A stretch of DNA of 64,000 nt from Coix lacryma-jobi var. lacryma-jobi (lineage: Eukaryota > Streptophyta > Magnoliopsida > Poales > Poaceae): the NCBI GenBank assembly GCA_009763385.1, contig CM019822.1, positions 23,678,842 through 23,742,841 of the forward strand, written 5' to 3'. The stretch's first letter is position 1; every line of letters begins with the position of its first letter. The notes beneath the pieces are model-generated. The model had not been told where the DNA came from, did not search any database, and saw only the letters and a list, made by a program, of their open reading frames with translations. Shown here piece after piece: positions 1-9,678 of this stretch. The translations under genes and the position numbers were made by a program.

Positions 1-1237
1 GAGATGCGGAAGATAGGGGAAAGCAAGCGATGCATGTGAATGAATAATAAACTGTGTTTCGTTGTTCATATAATAAGAAACGATAAAGGATAACTAGCGT
101 GCGTACACATGAGCAATTTATGCATGCATGGAGTCACATGCATGCCACCACCAAAGGCATGCACTCATAATATGGGAGGGGGGGGGGGGGGGGGGATAAG
201 GTACCTGTCCCGCTAATTAAGGCTATGAGTATGACCTACAAGCCTACTAATACCCACCCATCTCCATATATCAATTTAGTTTCGCCCAACTAACCCTTTC
301 TAATCTTTACAGAAGAGATTATATCATCCCGCGTGTTTGGTCCGGCCATTCATGTATCAAGGTTGTTAACAACGTGCATGCATGTGACCTATAAGAAATT
401 AAACATCATCGGTGGTGGAGAAGTATATGTTGTTAAAGATCAGACCAAATAAAAATACTCTTGTATATATTTCTTGAGTTTTGCTATTTATATGTCGACA
501 GTTTTTTGATACTAAATCTGTCAGTATTTCTATATGTTTTGATTATGCTTTAGGGTTTATGTTACAACTGTCTACTGGATCGTATTAAAAAAAATCTAAC
601 AGATTTGACCACATAAAAAATATGTCGACACAGATAACTAAGCACTTCTTTTTGTTTTTATGTTCATGAACTGATTAAGGGGACGATGAAGTGGAACTGA
701 CATATACTGAAACACAAATGTACACACTGCACACAATAGCATCATATCGATCATTTACACGTACGACTAATTAATGATGATGATGCAACAAGCAGTCTCC
801 AAAAATAAAATAAAAATGACTATGCTATCTTCAACTTTCAGGTACAGCGTACTGTTCACGTAAGGCTAGAGAGCTGCTCAACTCATAATACAACCTCTAC
901 CCGCGGGAGGATTGGCGCCCTCCCTCGGGGTTGGCTACTGTAGCTTTTTTTTCTTTTTTTTCCTTTTCTTTTACATTTTTTCTACTTTTTATTTTTTTTT
1001 TCTTTTTAAGATTTTTTTAGGCATCTTTTTCTATTAAAAATCGGTGCGACGATAGCGCGTCTAATAATACAAACTCTAATACGCCTTTTCAATACTTGCG
1101 TGCGTTTTATACTTATATAGTGACTGATATATTTAAAGATTGTTTAGTTTCAAATTAAAAAGTTTTAGGATGTCATATCGGGTATTTAACAATAATTTAG
1201 AGTATTAAATACGATTAACAAAACTAATTACATAATA
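1..1237. other. Low-copy intergenic stretch, no gene seen
   Basis: AT-rich sequence with no convincing reading frame. It contains a run of about 18 G near 178-195 and a T/C-rich stretch at 945-1015. Many CATGCATG-type words occur in the first 400 bases. A segment near 909-1080 (GGATTGGCGCCCTCC followed by T-rich DNA and an AAAATCGGTGCGACG-like stretch) resembles the DNA on the far side of the large element at 30006-30150. Confidence 0.6.
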
Positions 1238-1242
1238 TAAAC

Positions 1243-1912
1243 TGTTGGTAACACACTTGCCCAACCTCCGCACACGTGCAGGGGGTGGCGAAGGTGGCCA
1301 ATCATCAGAACCAAGCAAAGATGCAACGGGAACAAAACAACGCGAGGGTATAAGGAAACGAGAACAGTGTTACCGTGGCTCTATTCGCAAAAACCGTCCC
1401 CGTTACACTGTTCACCCCCGGTATTTATAGGGGATACCAAGGGGTGCCGACCAAATTACAGTAGGGTACAAGAAAGATTCCTCTGCGCTATACATACAGA
1501 AGGGCAAACTCGTACAAACACAACTGGAGCCGAAACCCTAGCCTGCTTTCCATGCGCCCGCCGCCGCTCGGCTCGTGCTCACCCTCGCGGAAATGCGAGG
1601 GTTGACCTTCGTCTTGCGAAGATATCCGTCCAGTCGCGAAGTCCGAGTCCCTTCGCCACCAGTTGGGCCTGGGCCTCTCAGCGAAGGTGTGCGGGATGCG
1701 CGAGGGTTGCTCCCAGCGCTCTTCATGCCCTTTGCCTGTAAGAAATTGTTGAACACTACGAAGGTTGGGTCAGTATTCGGGGGCTTGAACGGTGACTTGA
1801 GGGACCTAACAAGATAAAAAAGGGCAGGCGACGAAGGTGCGCGGGACGCGCGAGGGCCGCTTTGTTGAGCCAGCCTGCGTGGTGCCACTGCCGAGGGTCC
1901 CCTCCTCCAACA
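1243..1912 (-). repeat. 3' LTR of Tat1
   Basis: Direct repeat of 29319-29990 with canonical TG...CA ends (TGTTGG...CCAACA). A matching TATA box lies at 1422-1430 on the minus strand. It is bordered at 1913-1923 by the complement of a polypurine tract (CGAGGGGCTAC on the minus strand), which marks this copy as the 3' LTR. Confidence 0.93.
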
Positions 1913-1923
1913 GTAGCCCCTCG
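1913..1923 (-). promoter_or_regulatory. Polypurine tract of Tat1
   Basis: The minus strand reads CGAGGGGCTAC directly before the 3' LTR. A G-run ending in CTAC just before TGT is also seen at the Tat2 LTR (47179-47192). Confidence 0.7.
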
Positions 1924-2130
1924 TTGCCTTGGATCTAAAGAACAGTATTTAGGCCCAAGCAGCGCCTTTTAACAGGAAAAGTGACGAGACCCTTGGCAGC
2001 GACGCCCGCGGCTGCTTTTGGGCCGGGCCGTTGTATTGTATTTGTACTGTAGAGGTCCGTTTCGTTTTTTGTGTCATGGATTTCGGTTTTCGTGCCGGTG
2101 TTATCGGGTGAGGTGTTCCGTCCCCCGGCC

Positions 2131-2138
2131 TATAAATA
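2131..2138 (+). promoter_or_regulatory. TATA box for the plus-strand gene of Tat1
   Basis: TATAAATA follows a CCCCCGGCC stretch, on the strand opposite to gag-pol. The expected transcription start (about 30 bases on) falls near 2160, some 120 bases before the ATG at 2280. An out-of-frame ATG at 2164 opens a short frame (to 2293) that overlaps the main start and could reduce its translation. The second Tat element has a comparable TATA box before its own plus-strand gene (62631). Confidence 0.65.
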
Positions 2139-2279
2139 GATGGGGTTGGTGGGGGCTTGGAGTTATGCCTTCCTTTGCTATAGCCACCTTGCTGTTGCGC
2201 ATCTATTTTTGTGAAGGTTGCTTTTGTTTGGTTGCGAAGGCTCTGCTTGCTTTGTTGTGCGAGGTTCACTTTTGGAGAG

Positions 2280-2798
2280 ATGGCGAGGTCTAAGCAAACC
2301 GCTCGTGTTGTTTCTCCTTCTGCTGCGGATGAAGGAGTGACCTTCGAATTCGGGCTCAGCCGGGTTTGTACCTCGGAGCTAGCGGCTTATGTTAAGCGAG
2401 GTTGGATAGAAGACGGGAAGGCTAGGACCAGTGCTGGGGAGACGGTTCCGAAGCCGGACGCAGACGAGGTTGTTTTGTTTGAGGAGTTCTTTTCAGCTGG
2501 TCTGCGCTTTCCTGCTGATTCCTTCGTGACCTCGGTTCTGCGAAGGTTCAATTTGCGTTTCCATCAGCTGACACCTTCGTGCTTCACGAAGATGTCAGTT
2601 TATGTCTGGGCGTGCCGTTCTCAGGGTATCGTTCCTCATGTCGAGGGATTTGTTCGAACCCATCGGGTGCACATGCAGCCTCACAAAATAGTTGACAGCG
2701 GAGGTAAAGCCAGCCTTGGTCAGTTTGCGGTGTACACTTTCTGTCATCGCGCCGGATCGGAGCTGTCGATGCAGGCCCAGAAGAACAAGTGGACCAGC
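2280..2798 (+). pseudogene. Tat1 plus-strand accessory gene, 5' part (PF04195-type; H3-tail-like N-terminus)
   Basis: 173 codons from the first in-frame ATG, which has G at -3 and +4. The product is the accessory protein of Tat-type Gypsy elements, encoded opposite to gag-pol; its biochemical role is not known. Residues 60-160 have the pattern of the Pfam 'putative gypsy type transposon' family (PF04195), with aromatic, Gly-Leu-x-Phe-Pro and Leu/Phe-rich helices. The N-terminus MARSKQTAR matches histone H3 1-8 after Met removal except Thr3 to Ser, and then diverges (Val in place of Lys9). The frame is cut by the Copia solo LTR exactly after codon 173. It resumes in the same frame at 18776, after the duplicated CCAGC, so the insertion alone broke it here. 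Confidence 0.75.
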
Positions 2799-3319
2799 TG
2801 AAAGCCCTAGTTTGGTTTTGGCTAATTGATGAAACCTATTTGGTCTAATCCTATTGCTAAGCATGTGTGTAGCTTATAAGAAAGGATTATGACCAAGCCA
2901 AGTGGTGGAGCTAGCAAGGTGGCAACCATGGAGGATGGTGATGGCCACAAGCACCCAAGAGATCAAGTTCTCTACCATTGGTGAAGTGAAGAAGAGAAGA
3001 GATGGAGCGAAGAGGCCCGAAGGCAAAGGTATAATCTTTAGGGCTCTTTGTTTTGGTGATCAAGACACTTAGCGAGTGTGATCACATTTAGGATAGATAG
3101 CCGTACTATTAAGAGGAGATTATTCACGGCTTATGCGGTGTTCAAGTGCCACTAGGTGTTCTCTAACATATCGATGCTATAGACCTAGTGAGTGACTAAC
3201 TAAACCCTTGGTAAATGCTTTGAAAAAATGCTAACGCACGTGCACAAGTGGTGAAACACTTTGGTGTTGACACATGGAAGCAAGGGTAGAAATTAGAGAG
3301 TGAAAAGATGCCGAGTTAG

Positions 3320-3812
3320 GGGCATCGGACGCTGGCCGAGCGTCCGATGGTAAACCCTAACTTCTGACTGTTGACGAGCTAGCATCGGACGCTGGCAACG
3401 GACGCTGAGGAATCACTGTTGCTGCGTCCGATGGTCATGACGTGCCGCGATCGTGTTGTGCAGGGAGCATCGGACGCTGGCCCGCGTTCGATGCAGAACC
3501 ATCGGACGCGTCCGATGCGTTCTGGACCTCTCTGGAACCTTTCTGTTGTGCCATCGGACGCTGGGGTTGAGCGTCCGATGTAACTGTGCCGGTGCGTCCG
3601 ATGTGGCGCAGAAAAGAGCTGAATTGAGCAAGAGGCATTGGAGCGTCCGATGCTAGGCATCGGCGCGTCCGATGCCACTTTAACCAGCGCGAGAAAGAAT
3701 GTGACCGTTGGGATCTAATGGGCTGAATTCATAGCAGAGGGACACGTGGTGCTCATCGGAGCATCGGACGCTGGGGCAGCGTCCGATGGCCCCGACACCG
3801 GAGCGTCTGATG
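3320..3812. repeat. Cluster of inverted CATCGGACG / CGTCCGATG words
   Basis: Inside the Copia solo LTR, the word CATCGGACGCTGG and its inverse AGCGTCCGATG recur many times over 490 bases at irregular spacing (for example near 3329, 3380, 3470, 3500, 3551, 3575, 3593, 3641, 3664 and 3762). Neighbouring copies in opposite orientation can pair as short hairpins. Similar CGGAC/GTCCG palindromes are familiar in SIRE/Maximus LTRs. Confidence 0.75.
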
Positions 3813-4438
3813 CTTCTGTTTCGGGCCCAACGGCTAGGCCGACTTGTGAGGCCTATTTAAGGGGCTTGGCCGGCTTGCTAGGTTTCTCTCTTGCACATTT
3901 TGATTCCTAAGCATTCTAGTGAGCTTTGGCAAGCCTCCCAACTCATCTCCCAAGTTGATTTGATCAAACCAAGTGAGATTGAGTGATCTAGTGCGTGATT
4001 TGAAAGAGTTCAATCTAGTGGCACTAGTTCTTCGCATCGGCATTGAGTTTTCTTGTTACTCTTGGCATTTGCCGGTGCCTAGACGACTTGGAGGCGTTGA
4101 GGTGGTTGTTGGCAAGATTGGTGATTGTTCTTGGCCACCACCGTTCGAGATTGTGAGAGGTTTTGGAGCCTCACCTCGCCGGAGCGGCAAGAGGCATCCT
4201 TAGTGGATTGCTCGTGTCATTGAGCTACCTCACTAGTGGTAGATTCTTGTGGCGCTCTTTGTGAGCTTGGCTTTGCGCCGATTAGCCACCGGATCACCTA
4301 GTGTTGGTCGACACAACGGGGAGTAGCGTGCCGGCAAGCACGTGAACCTCGGGATAAATCTTTGTCTCCCGAGTGCTTTTTGTGATTGTGTCCCCATCTT
4401 GGTGATTGGTCTTCATCTACACATTCTTGGTGATTGGC

Positions 4439-7400
4439 TGTAACGCTTCTGGTGTTTAAGATGTAATTAACCTGACATGTCATCATCATTAGTCATTAAT
4501 CATTCTTGCCTTGCATTTATGTTTGCTTAGTACTTGTGTAGCAATCTCTTTTCAAAAACCCTAAAGCCCAAATCTTCCTAAAGGGCAAAAATGGTAATTT
4601 CAACTCTGTGCCTAGTCTTGTGTAATTTCTTGTTCAGTTAGTGTCTTGATGACTTGTTGTGTTGATCAAAGTTAAAAATCAGAAATAGAATTTAAATCCC
4701 TTTTGAAAAAACCCTGATTTCCAAACCCTGGTTTTTACCCCTCTTTTATTAACTTAAAAACTATTCAAAATTGGAGGTTGGTCCTTTTGGAAAAGTTGTA
4801 GATCTTGTCAAGAGGAACAACTTTGGTGTTTGCAGATTTTCAAGTTTCAATACAAAATCAGAAGTAATTTCAAATTCCTCCAAGCTTAAATTTTGTCCCT
4901 TTTTCGGTTTTCCAAAGGATCTCAAAAACTTTTGAGTTTCAGAAAAAGTTTATATTGGCAAAGTTGTAGATCTCAAAATTTTAAGCAACTTTGGTGTTTT
5001 GAGTTTTCTTCGTGTAGTTCAAAATTTGGGAGTAATTTCAAAATTTCAGAAAGGGGAAGTTTTGCTTTAAATATCGTCACTGTGCACGAACTTTAAAGCT
5101 AGGGGGCCCCGGCCTCCGGCAAGGCCGCCGCGCCGCGCGCGAGCCTCGCCGCCCCTGCCGAGCCCGGTTGACCCGCGCCCGTGCCGCGCGCGGCCAAGCT
5201 CTGGCGCTCGCCTTTCCTCTCGGCCCCTACCTACCGCCGCCTCGCTCATCCCCTACCCTCTTCCTTTTTCCCCTCGGCCGCGGACAGCGCGCAGTTGCCG
5301 GCCGCCGGCAAGCCGCCCCGCCGCGCGCGCGTTCCCGCCTGCACCGAGCCGCCCTACCGTGTTCCCTACCTCCAGTAATGTCGCCCGAACGCTCCCCATC
5401 CTTCTAACCGGACCCCCCCAACTCCGCCCGCGGCTATAAGAAGCCGCCGGGTTCCGCCATTACCGCCACCACGGCGCCCCGCACCACCGGACCTCCCCAG
5501 CTCCCGTCGAGCCCGCCGTTGCCTTCGCCTTGAGCTGCTCCACCTTCCCGAGCAATCAATTTCACCCCTCCGCCCTCCTATCGCCGGCGCGGGAGCTTCG
5601 TCCCCGACTCCGGCAAGCGGCCGCGTTTCGGCAAGAAGAGGAATTCGCCGCCGTGAGTGTTCCTCCCGTCCCTCCGACCCCTGCCCTCTCTTCCTCACCT
5701 CCGTACGCTTCTAACCGCACCTCGGTGATCTCTTTTGGTGGACAGAGCCGCCGGACGCCGCTCGCCGCCAGAGAGCTCCGCCGGAGCACCACCACCGTCG
5801 AGCTCCCTCCTCCGACCCTGCACCGCCTCGCCGAGCCTCCCACCAGACTCTCGGTGAGCCCGCGAATCTTTCCCCACCCTCGGCTTTCCCAGCGCGAGCC
5901 CCGAGCGGCCGGCCCGCCGTCCGCCTCGCCTGCGGTTCGCCCGAGCCTTCGAGCCATGCCTCGGACGAAGCAGTCGCTTCGGTCTCGCCCGAGCCCGTTT
6001 CACCCGAACCCGCTTCGCTCGAGCCAGGCCTCGGCGAACACATGTCTTCCGATTCGCCCGAGCCTCCCGTTTCGCCCGAGCCTCCCGTTTCGCCCGAGCC
6101 TTGCGAGGAAAGAGCACAGTGCTCTTTTCTTTTTTTTTGGAAAGTTGTGAATAGTGTTCCTTTTTCTTCTTTTCGTGTGATTTTCTGTGTTGCTCCAAAA
6201 ATTCTGAAAATTTTTTGGTAGACTCTTTATACCATGTAGTATTTTAGAAAAATATGAAACTTGGACTTTGTGCAAAAGTTTGAAAATGAAAAATCTCCCT
6301 TTTAATTAAGAAATGAGTGGTTTTAGATTTTTAGGAAATCATGTGTAGCTCCAAAAATCATGAGATAAATTTTTATGTGCTAGTTATGTCATGTTTAGTC
6401 TCTGGTAAAATTTTGAGGCCTTTTGGAGCAAGTTGATTTTTGGGTATTTATTTAATTTGCTAAATAGCGCCTTTTGTTAATTAAATGTTTGATTTTTGTT
6501 AAGCACCTTAATGACCTCCAAAAATTATGAAATTTGTTTTGACATCTATTTATACCATAATAAACTTATGAGATTAATTGGGTAAATTTTGGAGCAACTG
6601 CATAAAATGACCTTTTTAAATAATTAGGAAAAATAGAAAATCAAATAGAGTTCATGTTGTATGCCCTGTGAGTGACTTTTAGGATTGTTTGTTGTTCATA
6701 GACCCCCACCCTTTTGGTCTATGATGTTTGTGATGCCATGCTTATTTTGTGTTTAGGTCGGATAAATGATGCTTAATAGATTGATTAACTTCGCTTAGAG
6801 AACAAGATAAGTAACTTCGTGTCTGTTCTAGAAGTTACTTATGCGCCGAAAAATTGTACTCTAGAAACAGTAGAATTGTCCTATTGTTCATGTCAGCATC
6901 CTCATAAGCATACATCCTTGCATCCGTATAGTGACCGAAGGAGAAGGCGTCAAAGTCGAAGCAGCCGCTGACGAACCTGCTCCCGAAGTAACCCCGAGCT
7001 CCGACGCTTTCACTGCCGACCCCGAGCCCGTCCTTTTTGCTCTTCAAGGCAAGCCCCGGTGCATTTAACCCTTTCCTTGAATTTATAAAATGATTTCCTT
7101 AAATGCTTTTGAGTTAAATTATTGCATTAGGTTTATAGGAGTTGTGTGTTATCCTAACTGATGCACTATCCACCTTGACCACTGATACACCCGATACCTG
7201 CTTTTCAAAAGTATTTGAAAAATGCTTAGCAATGCTTATTGAATTAGACTTTGCAATAAAATGCCAATTTCAAAAGTGTGATCACTTAAGGAATGTTTAT
7301 GGGAATTTGGTCTTACTCCCCGGCTGTTGGCTAGGTATCTGATCCGTACCTAGTCAATAGCGAGGAGAAGTTGTCCGAGCGTACGGTGCGTACTCAACAG

Positions 7401-8498
7401 TTGACACCGACCGTGACAGGACTATTACGCTTGGGTGAGATATAACCAAGGTATAGTTCTGGCTGGAAAATTAGGGACCATCCGTATGGGGGCCTGCTGG
7501 TCAAGACTTGTAACTATTCACATACTTCGGAAAGCTCTGGCTCCGAGAAATCCTTGATTGGGACCGACAACCGCGCACTGGGAGTGGAGAGATGGCGGAA
7601 GTAGCATGTACCCACGTGGTCGTCGTACCTGGAAAGGAGTGGTGTACTGTACTTCCGGGTGGCGTAGGACCGGGCCCAATCTTGGAGGAATCGTGGTAGA
7701 CGAGTTGGCATATGCAAGCTTGGGTGCTACATATGCAGTGTGGATAGGGATCCTCAGCTGAGTATTATTTATCCGGATTAACGTTGCTCCTCGGTTATGG
7801 AGACTTGGTCACTGACTGTCAACGGAGAGTGGTTCTCAACTAGGAATGTTTTGAAATGTAAAATGAATCATGAACGATGAAGAATTGAGGAATACTGAAT
7901 CTTTCCAAAAAAATAAAAATAAGGTTTACAAGATGCTTTTCTGCAAAATACTTGATCTTGCTTAAGCCTTACCTTGACTACCCTAAGCCTCTCATTCCTG
8001 AGTCTTCTCCCTTTTTCTTTAGTCGGGTAAGTCTTGTTGAGTACCCCAGTACTCAGGGTTTGTTACCCATGCTGCAGGTCTGACAGAATCCCTGATGTGT
8101 CTTGCACCCTGCTGCGTGACCATCGTCCAGGAAGAGGCCGATGAGGCCGAAGAATAGTTGTACACCCTCGGGCTGGGTGATTATAAGTATCTTTGCTGTT
8201 CCCCACTACGTTGCCTATGTCTATTTCTATTATCAGAACTTGGTTTGTAATAACTGCACCTTAATTTCTATTTTGGATCCTGCTTTGTAAAACTAATGTT
8301 ATGTAAGTCTTCCGCTCATTATTCCGATGTTATTTGTAAAAGTATGCAATGCTGTAACCGAATTGTGAGATGATCCTGCGGACATTGGGCACTGATGTAG
8401 CCCGGTGGCGAACATGTCTTAATCACATGGAACATGGGTTTGGCTGTCAGAGGTTGACAGGGACACGTGGGCCATGGGATTAGGGTCGTTCCGTCACA
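4439..8498 (+). repeat. 5' LTR of the chromovirus
   Basis: 4060 bp. Layout: AT-rich start, a very GC-rich stretch (5100-6110) with a TATA box, then AT-rich DNA and a moderately GC-rich end. It lacks about 35 bases found in the 3' copy, as two small deletions at about 7385-7425 on either side of the retained ACTCAACAGTTGACACCG. Transcription from the TATA box would give an R/U5 leader of about 3 kb, unusually long. Possible splice donors (for example GCCGTGAGTG near 5653) occur in the leader. Confidence 0.92.
5434..5442 (+). promoter_or_regulatory. TATA box in chromovirus 5' LTR
   Basis: CTATAAGAA in a GC-rich context (CCCGCGG before, GCCGCCGGG after), with the same sequence at 15209-15217 in the 3' LTR. 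It is the only well-placed TATA-like site in this GC-rich block, so a likely start of the genomic RNA. Confidence 0.55.
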
Positions 8499-8501
8499 GA
8501 G

Positions 8502-8513
8502 TGGTATCGGAGC
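8502..8513 (+). promoter_or_regulatory. Primer-binding site of the chromovirus
   Basis: TGGTATCGGAGC lies three bases after the 5' LTR end. It matches the initiator-Met tRNA type TGGTATCAGAGC with one difference. The same 12-mer is used by element B (55998-56009). Confidence 0.9.
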
Positions 8514-8828
8514 ATCTCACTTTAACGTTGCAGTGTTCGTTTTTGCGAAAACTTCAAAAGACCTTTTTTGTCCAAACAAACTAAACTTGACTATTTTGAG
8601 TCCAAATTGCTTCTCTCATCTTGTCTCTCATATGGCAACACTAGCTAGTGGAACAACATGTTTTAAGCCCTATGTTCCTTATTTATTTATTGCATTGCTT
8701 TGTTCCGTAGGAACGCTTCATGCATCATGTCGTAATCACTTAAGTTAACTTCCTCTCTAAGTTCGTTGGGGTAGTATGCCTTTACCTGTTCTTGCTAGCC
8801 TTTCTCATCCATCTTCTCTTATCCAGAC

Positions 8829-9437
8829 ATGGCCCTCATCAAGCTGACTGCTCGCAAGTCGACTGGACCCAAAGGTGTGCCACGCCACCAGCTGGCACCT
8901 CGCGTTGGAGAAGAGACTGCCGAATCTTCCAATGGTCGTCGCTTTCCCCGCCGCACCCGCAAGAACCTGAAGGAGGAAATCAAGAATCTGAAGGCTGAGA
9001 TAGAGAACATGGAGCATGACTTCTACCTTTCCCGCCTGGAGTTTTATGAGGCACGAGCTTCCCTGGAGCAGGCCAACCGGAACACGGTACGCGCTATAGA
9101 GCAGCGCAATGATGCTTGGACCCGCGAGGACGTCACCAGAGCCGAGCTCCACGGATTGCAGCAGTACACAGCTCAGATTGAACAGTTCAATGATATGCTT
9201 CATGAGGAAGTACATCAGTTATACGACCAACTCCACCCCATGGTTCCCCCGGTTATGGAAGACCCTGAGGACGGAGTAGTGGAAGAACCCGATGTGGAAC
9301 AAGAGCCAGGCGTGGATGAAGAAATTGAACCTGCTGAGGACGTCCACGCTGAAGACGAGGAGGAGGAGGTTGAGCCTGAGCTCATCCTCGAGGAAGAAGA
9401 TGACGACGAGGACATGATCATCATCGATGAGGACTAG
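8829..9437 (+). CDS. Chromovirus accessory protein with H3-tail-like N-terminus, coiled coil and acidic tail
   Basis: 202 codons, first ATG after the primer site, good context (G at -3 and +4), TAG stop. It sits between the LTR and gag in a different frame, 241 bases before gag, so it needs its own translation or spliced RNA. Residues 2-16, ALIKLTARKSTGPKG, copy the histone H3 tail. After Met removal, Ala1, Lys4, Thr6, Ala7, Arg8, Lys9, Ser10, Thr11, Gly12 and Lys14 fall at H3 positions. With one inserted residue the match continues as PR.QLA (H3 16-21). Residues 37-45 are basic (RRFPRRTRK). Residues 47-135 form a long coiled coil. Residues 143-202 are almost wholly Asp/Glu with a few Pro/Val, as in histone-chaperone tails. 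I recognise no enzyme domain. Function is inferred: chromatin binding or mimicry. Confidence 0.8.
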   Translation: MALIKLTARKSTGPKGVPRHQLAPRVGEETAESSNGRRFPRRTRKNLKEEIKNLKAEIENMEHDFYLSRLEFYEARASLEQANRNTVRAIEQRNDAWTREDVTRAELHGLQQYTAQIEQFNDMLHEEVHQLYDQLHPMVPPVMEDPEDGVVEEPDVEQEPGVDEEIEPAEDVHAEDEEEEVEPELILEEEDDDEDMIIIDED

Positions 9438-9678
9438 ACCCGTCTTTAGGGGATGGATATCCCGTGTGTCTGTACCACCTGCTTACCTAAAACCTTAGTC
9501 TAGGTTTGGGGGCGTTAGTCTGTCTGTTGCCAAGTCTGGCATGTATCTTTCTTTTCACACCTTTTCCCTTTATCAGTCTGTGGTTATCTGTCAGTCATCT
9601 GTACCCATCATCTACCTTTGTATCAATGAAGTTATCAGTCAGTTATCAATGAATGCTAAGTTCCAAGTTTCTTAACAG

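Noticed and set aside
178..195. G-quadruplex or functional G-run
   Set aside because: A single homopolymer of about 18 G; length may be a sequencing artefact and nothing around it suggests a function.
5530..6150. 206-codon open frame in the chromovirus 5' LTR, repeated at 15305-15925
   Set aside because: GC-rich, Pro/Arg/Ser low-complexity, open in several frames on both strands, and lying in the untranslated leader. Duplication simply reflects the two LTRs.
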